Assembly (NCBI GenBank): GCA_024336345.1
Contig: JANFOG010000001.1
Span: 4,278,001 to 4,342,000, forward strand
Origin: Mariannaea sp. PMI_226
Lineage: Eukaryota > Ascomycota > Sordariomycetes > Hypocreales > Nectriaceae
Direction of reading: 5' to 3'
DNA: 64,000 nucleotides
Part shown: one piece after another, positions 57,890 through 64,000 of the stretch
Position numbering within the stretch: position 1 is the first letter of the stretch
Layout: each line of letters begins with the position of its first letter
Notes under the pieces: generated by a model
What the model saw: only the letters and a program-made list of their open reading frames with translations
Databases searched by the model: none
What the model was told of the DNA's origin: nothing
Translations under genes and position numbers: made by a program

Positions 57890-59140
57890 TAAGTTTCTTG
57901 ACACAAGGGCATAAGCCCCATAAGTTTGGACACTTGCTGAAGACCGGCATCGTTTAGCCTACCACAATGTGGGAGGTCTCCCAGTTTGCAAGATGAACAG
58001 AGTACGTACAATAGGATTCTTCAATGTTCGTCTGCTAATAGAATTGAAATTAGGAATCCAAGATTCAGCTCATTAAGCTCCTTAAAGAACAGGTTCGTTT
58101 CTTCTTTGCCATAAGATAGATCCAGTTCAAAATCCGCATATTACATCGGAATCCGAATATGTTTTTCTCGGCAACTAACCATAAAGATGATACCAAACTG
58201 ACTTTGAACAGTTCAAGGATGAAGTGAGAGCTATGGAACGGTAGTTGGGAATTCACAGTAACTATTTCGGCATGACTTCTAGATGAAATATGCTGGTATC
58301 TTTGAAGATGACCTTGTTATGCGTCATCTATTCCCAGGTCCAGGAGAGTACCACTCGCTCGCCCTGGCAGAAGGCCCTATTAACTTCAATCGATAGGCAT
58401 TGCAATCCAATGTGTCGGAGAAGTGACGCCTGAGCGTGTCGCTATTGCCTGCAAGATTGATAACATCCTTATTACCGAGATCAAGAAGGCCGGAATCTAT
58501 AAAGAGGTAGGATTCTAATATTCACTCAACTTGTACGATTGCAATTGGATATATAGATGGCCCAACCTTACGCTGGTCTCGATACTAACAAAGGTATGTC
58601 ACCATGTTGGCTTGCACTGAATGGGCATTTTTTCGATCTGGCTTCTTCACTCGAATCTCGAGCGAATCAACTTTATCTTATCAAAACTCAAGGTACTAAC
58701 GGCTAACCGCTCTTACGGTATGCTTCTAAGCATCCTTTCCGATTTCTCTCCTACCTTGCCAGACAAACCCCTTTCAAAAAAGAAGCTGGCTGATCTCTCA
58801 AGGATACGTTGTCATACCCGTGCCATTTCCGCCACTGACTTGATGACTGGATAGCCCTACGAATTCAAGTTTAACCCTCTAAAGAAGGTATGTATCCTCC
58901 ATATCCGGGAGAATATCCATCACTCAATAGAGCTTCGTTTACTGATTGGGAAGTACTTCTACAGATCAGCAACAGAATTGTCAACGAGGTGGATCGTGTT
59001 TCTCCTATTGCATGTGAGCGACTTAAAATTATCCCCCACGGGTTGGGCGAGAGTAATATTTTATCAATAGTGTCATCTCTAAGCCACCAGGTCCGTTCAC
59101 TGCTGTCCTGTCAGAAAAGGATACTATCAAAGTAAATCAA
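57890..59140 (+). pseudogene. Decayed GMP synthase (C-terminal half) with intron remnants
   Basis: Islands of GMP synthase appear in order on the plus strand: FLTQG (about 57893), YHNVGGLP (57960-57983), KIQLIKLLKEQ (58060-58092), FKDEVRAMER-stop-LGIH (58212-58256), DDLVMRHLFPGPG (about 58307-58345), IAIQCVGEVTPERVAIA with DNILITEIKKAGIY (58397-58506), QPYAGLDTNK (about 58560), ATDLMTG-stop-PYEFKF (58831-58887), ISNRIVNEVDRVS (58965-59000) and ISKPPG (59075-59092). These match the ATPP/dimerisation half of GuaA/Gua1, which aminates XMP to GMP. Intact-looking GT...AG introns separate several islands, so the copy came from DNA, not a reverse-transcribed message. Two TAG stops and changed core residues (HPFPGPG to HLFPGPG) show it is dead. 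The N-terminal glutaminase domain was not found. A functional copy must exist elsewhere. Confidence 0.82.
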
Positions 59141-60252
59141 AGTTGAAATTTAGGGCTAACTGTTCTCAGGATCTATTGAAAGGAACAATTGGATCATGGT
59201 CGGGAAGAAAATGGTAGACAGGGTTTAAGCAATAGCACAGACGAAACTAGTTACCTTTGGGAGGAGCCTTACATGAAGACTTTGCAGCAATGGGAAATAT
59301 AGAAAACCCAAAAATAAAACCCATATGATGATGAAATTTCTCAATCCCCTTTATTACCAGTTCCATTGCAATTCGCCAGCTTTTTGGCCAGCCAATAACC
59401 CAGACAGGATAGATACCAGCATATGTTAGCAGCATCGCCATAACCAGCACAGATAAAACTGAAGTAGACGATACAGACATAGCCACAAAAGAAGACTTGC
59501 CAAGAGATTGGATTTAAGTTGACAATTCATTTCGTAGTACAGTATATATATATCGAGATACCCTGAACTAACTTGGTTTCTTTGATTACAAGCTCTGCCT
59601 AAATTTCTGCACCATTTCGCCTTTTATGGTATCACGAGTATTTGACGTCTTCAAATAAGCCTTCTCTTGTTTATGAAGTTATCATACAATTGGTATTATT
59701 TTCAACCAAGCGTTATCCCATGTTACTAATGACCTATCAATATGAAATAGACAGTTTGGTATGTTCTAAAAGTTTGAGATTGGGGGATGAGATAGTAGCT
59801 CTTAGCGAATGCCAATAATCGTTTGGTTCTCCCAGTTCCATCATTACAAATTGAAGATAAAGAACTCATATGCTCGTGTGAAAAAACTCCGTATCTAATA
59901 TTTTTTATTTTATTTTCATGTTTAGAGATAGTTCCTAGGCATTTTCATGTCAATCATCGAGACGAAGGCTGTGGCGCTTGGTGCGTCACGTGCTAGCTCT
60001 GAGAATATCGGAGGTCGGTCGAACCTTTCCCCAGCTCCAGCCTGGTCTGTGGGCACCGGGCAGGCAGGAGCCTCTTGCGTGCGCCCTCGTCACTAAGCCA
60101 GCTCCAGCCATCCAAACAAGCCCCACGATATCTCCAACATCCTTCTGGTTCAACTTCATTGGCGCCATTCACAACAATCCTCTTTGGTCTGCACTACCCA
60201 ACACCTTGACTTATTATTCGATTCATAATATTACGATCCGGCTTCCTCCACC
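59141..60252. other. Region between GMP synthase relic and RPN5
   Basis: AT-rich up to about 59960, then sharply higher GC in the RPN5 promoter/leader. A 79-codon minus frame (59247-59486) begins with hydrophobic MAMSVSSTSVLSVLVMAMLLTY and could be a relic or chance frame; I do not call it. Confidence 0.45.
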
Positions 60253-61868
60253 ATGTCTGAGGCAGCTCTGAAGCCCGAGAAGGACTTCTCGAAGGAGGTC
60301 GATCAGCAGCTTCCCGAAGCCGAGAAGCTGGCTGCGGTATGCTATGGAAGGCTTTTCCTAGGCCATTACATTTTTTACTAACCATGGGCTCAGTCCAATA
60401 ATCTTCAAGGTGCCATTGAGAAGCTCGTTGCCCTCGAAAAGCAGACCCGACAAGTAAGCTTCCCTGTTCCAGAGTTCGACGAATCACCTGTTAACTCAGA
60501 ATAGGCCTCCGATCTGGCCTCGACATCGCGAGTACTCATCTCGATCGTTACATTGTGTAAAAATGCCGGCGACTGGAGCTTGATGAACGACCAGACTTTG
60601 GTCTTGTCCAAGAAGCACAGCCAGTTGAAGCAAGCTATAACTAAGATGGTGCAAACCGTCATGGGCTTCCTCGACGATACTCCCGACCTAAAGACCAAGC
60701 TCTCTGTGATCGAAACCCTGCGCACAGTGACAGAAGGCAAGATTTTCGTGGAAGTTGAGCGCGCCCGCGTCACAAAGATCCTCTCCGATATCAAGAAGCA
60801 GCAGGGAGACATTAAGGCTGCCACCGAGATTCTGTGCGAACTCCAAGTCGAGACCTTTGGTTCCATGGAAAGGAGGGAGAAGACAGAGTTCATCTTGGCT
60901 CAAGTTTCTCTTTGCATTGAGAGCGGGGATTGGACACAGGCCGGCATTCTTGCTCGCAAGATCAGCACACGTTATCTTGCACGAAAGCCCAAGAAGACTG
61001 CCGAGCAACTGGAGAAAGAGCAGAAGGAGCGCGAGAAGAAGAAGGCCCGTGGCGAGGAAGTCCCTGAAGAGAAGGAAGATGACACAACTGATCTGAAGCT
61101 CCGATACTATGAGCAACAGATCGTTTTGGCCAAGCATGAGAGCAAGTATCTCGATGTTTGTAAGCATTATCGACAGGTTCTAGACACTGAAGCCGTTGAG
61201 GAGGATCCTGCAAAGCTCCACCCCGTAAGTATCACACACCCTGACATTGTCAACCCCCGGTTGCTTACCATTCCCCCCAGGTTCTGCAACGGATCATCTA
61301 TTTCGTCATCCTCGCCCCGCACGATAATGAACAACACGATCTCCTCCACCGCATCCACCGAGACACCCGCAACACTGGAGTTGCAGCTGATGCCGAGCTA
61401 CTCCGACTTTTCACCGTGCACGAATTGATGCGATGGCCCGAGATTGCTAAGAAGTTTGGCCCGCATCTATGCAGCACTGATGTGTTTGATGTTCAGCCTG
61501 GTCAGTCATCAGATGAGAAGGCGCATGAGCGCTGGCAAGACCTCCGCAAGCGAGTTATCGAGCACAACGTTCGCGTTATTGCAAAGTACTACACCCGAAT
61601 CCAAATGGGTCGCCTCACCCAGCTCCTTGATCTCAACGAGGACGAAACAGAGAAATATATCAGCGAGCTTGTCACTTCCAAGACTATTTACGCCAAGATT
61701 GACCGACCAGCACAGGTGGTGAGCTTTGCGAAGCCCCGAGATGCTGATGATATTCTGAACGAATGGAGTCACAACATGAAGAGCTTATTGGGCTTGTTGG
61801 AGAGGATTGATCACCTCATCACCAAGGAGGAGATGATGGCGCGTATTCAGCCTGCAGGCGGAAAATAA
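60253..61868 (+). CDS. rpn5: 26S proteasome regulatory subunit Rpn5
   Basis: Exons 60253-60336, 60394-60453, 60505-61224 and 61281-61868 join in phase to 483 residues, the usual Rpn5 length. The N-terminus (EKDFSKEVDQQLPEAEKLA, then NNLQGAIEKLVALEKQTRQASDLASTSRVL) and KIFVEVERARVTKILSDIKKQQGDIKAATEIL are characteristic of Rpn5/PSMD12. The C-terminal third is a PCI domain: RVIEHNVRVIAKYYTRIQMGRLTQLLDLNEDETEKYISELV, then IYAKIDRPAQVVSF. Rpn5 is a scaffold of the 19S lid next to Rpn11, and in yeast also sits in the COP9 signalosome. A charged insert (about 239-265, Lys/Glu-rich) is a species-variable loop. The start is the first ATG, with a good context (ccaccATG). Convergent with the serine hydrolase, 204 bp apart. 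Confidence 0.98.
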
Positions 61869-62072
61869 AGCTGTGGAAATTGGCGATGTAAGGGACGGTT
61901 AGACACATTCATAACGGCTTTGGGTGGAGTCTGTAATCATACAGGTTAGATAGACCTCAGGATGAGGATATGTAACATTTTGGGCGCTTGAGTGCATTGG
62001 TCTATTTTCGTGTCTATATCAGGTCTATCTATGATGTATATTTGTTGATGCAGGACATGGTTCCCCCCCTCC

Positions 62073-63018
62073 TTACTCAGCAGGCTCTTCCGGTGAGTAC
62101 TGCTTGATGAAGCCCGCCAAGGGCATTGCCCATTCCTTGGATACGGGCACGTAGTGTCCACCAGGGTGCGTCACTACAGCGGGATCCTCACAGCGGTCGA
62201 TGAGCCCCTGACTTCTGCTCTCATCGACAACCGTGTCTAGGCTTCCGAGGTAGTGCAGGGTTGGGGTCTTGATCTTAGGCTCGTAGCAGAAACCAAGTGA
62301 GTCGATGGGTGCAAAGAAGCCAGAGTACGACACCGCAAACTTGGCTGGCTTTCCATTGTTCGCCTCCCGAAGCCCTCGGGCCCAGCTACCGTCCTTGCCC
62401 TCTGGTAGCACTCGGTCCTCCAAAGCCGCAGCAACCAACCCGGCCATGGCACCACCCTGACTGAAACCCACGACGGCGTCGACGCCGCCAGCCTCGCGGA
62501 TCGTATCGGCGACGGTGGCCATGCCCTCGTCGAGGTAGCGGTAGGCGCCCGATGCCTCATCTTTGCGCCACCAGGCCCAGGTGTCGGGTTGGTGTTCTTC
62601 AGCCTGGGGCTCAGAGGGTGGCACGTAGCCGGGGATGTCCTCGGCCTTGAGGCGGTTGGGAGCAGTGGGGTAGATGCATACAGGTAGTAGAGAGATTGGC
62701 GCCAGGAGCTTTGCGAGAAGCTTCTCAAGGGCACGAGTCTTAGCCCGGAACAGGGGGCCGGACTGTGTGTAGCCTGGAGAGGGGATTAGTGAGATTTCAA
62801 CCTGAAAGTATATGCGTATGTGTGTGCTTGTGTGAGGGGACTCAAAGTTTAAAATCCTCAGCAGAGCTTTGTCCATACCCCCCAACTTAATGAAGAGAAG
62901 CAATTTGAGATAACTCCCTGGTTTATGACTTACCATGAAGCATGAGAATCTTGACCTCTCTCTTGCCACCTTTGTTCTGGGCCTTTTGGCCGTTCGTGCC
63001 GTTGGCTATCGTAGACAT
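62073..63018 (-). CDS. FSH-family serine hydrolase
   Basis: Exons 63018-62934 and 62773-62073 join in phase to 261 residues. The fold is alpha/beta hydrolase of the FSH1/OVCA2 type: EVKILMLHG then YTQSGPLFRAKT (the LHGYxQSGxxFxxKT start that characterises the family, split by the intron), nucleophile elbow VGFSQGGAMAG with Ser133, acid Asp208 in LGSLDTVV and His235 in HPGGHYVP. All three catalytic residues are in place. An insert around 78-105 is rich in Pro, Glu and Trp. No signal peptide, so cytosolic. Yeast Fsh1-3 and human OVCA2 are the relatives; OVCA2 cleaves long-chain esters, and some fungal members work in polyketide release, but there is no polyketide synthase nearby, so a housekeeping esterase role is more likely. 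Confidence 0.95.
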
Positions 63019-63786
63019 TTTCAAAACAGGCTTTCTAGCAACAAAAATGGTATCAATCCTACTTGCGAGTGGTCTAGTAAGGAAAAAGAAACCCGTGTGC
63101 AGACGCATCTATGGTAGTTATGTTAGAGCGTAAAAGGATATATCTGCCGGGCTTCGCTTCCCGCTCGGCATGGTTTAAGCGGTGGCTGTGATTTGTCAGG
63201 GTTGACATTTTTAATCTGGGTCCGTTTAGTTATATATACAGCGACTGCCGACCTAGACTGTATGTGTTGATATACTGGTGATACAGGACAAAACTAATTA
63301 CACATTCTTCGCCAAAGTACCTAGTTATTGTCAATTCGTATCCATTCATTGTTGTCGTTGACTATAACTGCGGGCATGCAGCTAGGCGATGGATGAGTCA
63401 TCAGAAACATTAAACATTCATGCTGGTCTGGGTTGTCACGTGGGATTCTACAATATCAGATCTTAAGGAATCTCGTTACTGTCTGGAAGACTTGACAGAA
63501 CGAACAGTAACTTCCAGAAGATGGCAGTATCCACTCATACTATGCGTCGTTTTGTGGTTGAAAAGAGGCGACTGGTAATTTTCACAATGCCATAAATTGA
63601 AGCACGCATACTCTTCAATATCATGGCGCAAAGGAGTTCTCGGTCAAGTTGGCGTGGTAGCAGGTCAATTAAGGCCCTTATGCGACTCTATGTTACATTT
63701 CCATCTCACAAGATCCAAGGCTCGAGTTTGAGCAGATCGATTGTGCTTGCTTGGACGAAATCCCAACTTCCTCCTCGTCGTCAAAC
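63019..63786. promoter_or_regulatory. Upstream region of serine hydrolase / 3' flank of atp18
   Basis: About 0.77 kb with no coding frame. It holds the serine-hydrolase promoter and the atp18 3' end. Confidence 0.5.
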
Positions 63787-63955
63787 TTAGTGGCCGCCAG
63801 TCTTGGCGTTGGGGTTGCGGGGGTCGTTCTTCCACTCGGCGGCTGTCAAGAATTTGTTAGTTCGTCATGGTCCTGATGGCATTCTCGTGAGGGTTATTTC
63901 GTACAGTTCATGAGAGCGCTCTGAGCGGAGTTGACGCCATAGGCGATGACAATTC
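63787..63955 (-). CDS. atp18: ATP synthase subunit i/j (Atp18), 3' part, cut by window edge
   Basis: Only the last two exons are inside: 63955-63905 and 63842-63787, joined by a 62-bp intron (GTACGA...ACAG). They encode IVIAYGVNSAQSALMN followed by SAEWKNDPRNPNAKTGGH and a stop. The membrane helix end and the ending xxxxNDPRNP are the signature of Atp18, the small single-helix subunit i/j of mitochondrial F1Fo ATP synthase (yeast Atp18 also has NDPRNPRF). It helps dimer formation in the inner membrane. The 5' exon(s), including the start and the conserved Pro/Trp N-terminal part, lie beyond position 64000: the visible part begins at an acceptor (TGCAG) with an incomplete codon (xxG|GA). Confidence 0.85.
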
Positions 63956-64000
63956 CTGCATCCGTGTCAATTGTCGTCCACATTCGTCTACCGTGTCAAT

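Noticed and set aside
59247..59486. 79-codon minus-strand frame with hydrophobic start
   Set aside because: One hydrophobic stretch alone in AT-rich DNA next to a pseudogene is weak evidence; no homologous pattern recognised.
1..64000. Transposons, CRISPR arrays, rRNA genes, secondary-metabolite cluster
   Set aside because: I found no transposase or reverse transcriptase motifs, long terminal or terminal inverted repeats, spaced direct-repeat arrays, rRNA sequence, or polyketide/peptide synthase motifs. CRISPR is not expected in a fungus.

Overview
The window is nuclear DNA of a filamentous ascomycete (Pezizomycotina). Genes lie on both strands and most are split by short GT-AG introns of about 45-220 bp. 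The gene content is typical of the group: a Zn2Cys6 regulator, a PTH11-like rhodopsin-domain receptor, dynactin RO-10, DASH subunit Spc19, osmosensor Sho1, a mitochondrial S16 protein, proteasome Rpn5 and ATP synthase subunit Atp18. A member of the Sordariomycetes, perhaps Hypocreales, is my best guess; this is inference from protein flavour, not a measured placement. Exon boundaries below were joined by hand so that splice sites and reading phase agree. Every spliced model gives a whole number of codons.

Layout. 1-11 kb: an E2-like protein fused to a beta-rich domain, a Zn2Cys6 transcription factor, a fungal protein of unknown function, a short-chain dehydrogenase and a rhodopsin-domain membrane protein. 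11-24 kb: gene-poor, with an 81-residue membrane protein, a four-exon NRAMP metal transporter and tRNA-Ser(AGA). 24-34 kb: dense, with a small Cys-rich ORF, NAD(P)HX epimerase divergent from mitochondrial S16, a vacuolar amino-acid transporter divergent from dynactin p24 (RO-10), intron-containing tRNA-Tyr(GTA) and a single-pass membrane protein. 35-38.4 kb: Spc19 and Sho1. 38.4-46.3 kb: almost 8 kb without a recognisable intact gene, holding only an ankyrin-repeat relic. 46-55 kb: a small conserved protein, a glycine-rich domain (GRDP-like) protein, a class I glutamine amidotransferase and a secreted GH16 glucanase. 55-60 kb: AT-rich and gene-poor, containing a decayed GMP synthase copy. 60-64 kb: Rpn5, an FSH-type serine hydrolase and the 3' end of Atp18, which runs off the right edge.

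The genes do not form an operon or a metabolic cluster. They are mostly housekeeping loci (proteasome, kinetochore, dynactin, mitochondrial ribosome and ATP synthase, metabolite repair) interleaved with accessory genes. The most unusual items are the GMP synthase relic, whose stop codon and substitutions look like C-to-T decay; the E2-plus-beta-sandwich architecture; the frameshifted ankyrin relic; and a short GTAC-TCC-GTAC palindrome that recurs in the gene-poor stretches. I found no transposon with ends, no CRISPR array, no rRNA and no secondary-metabolite backbone gene.
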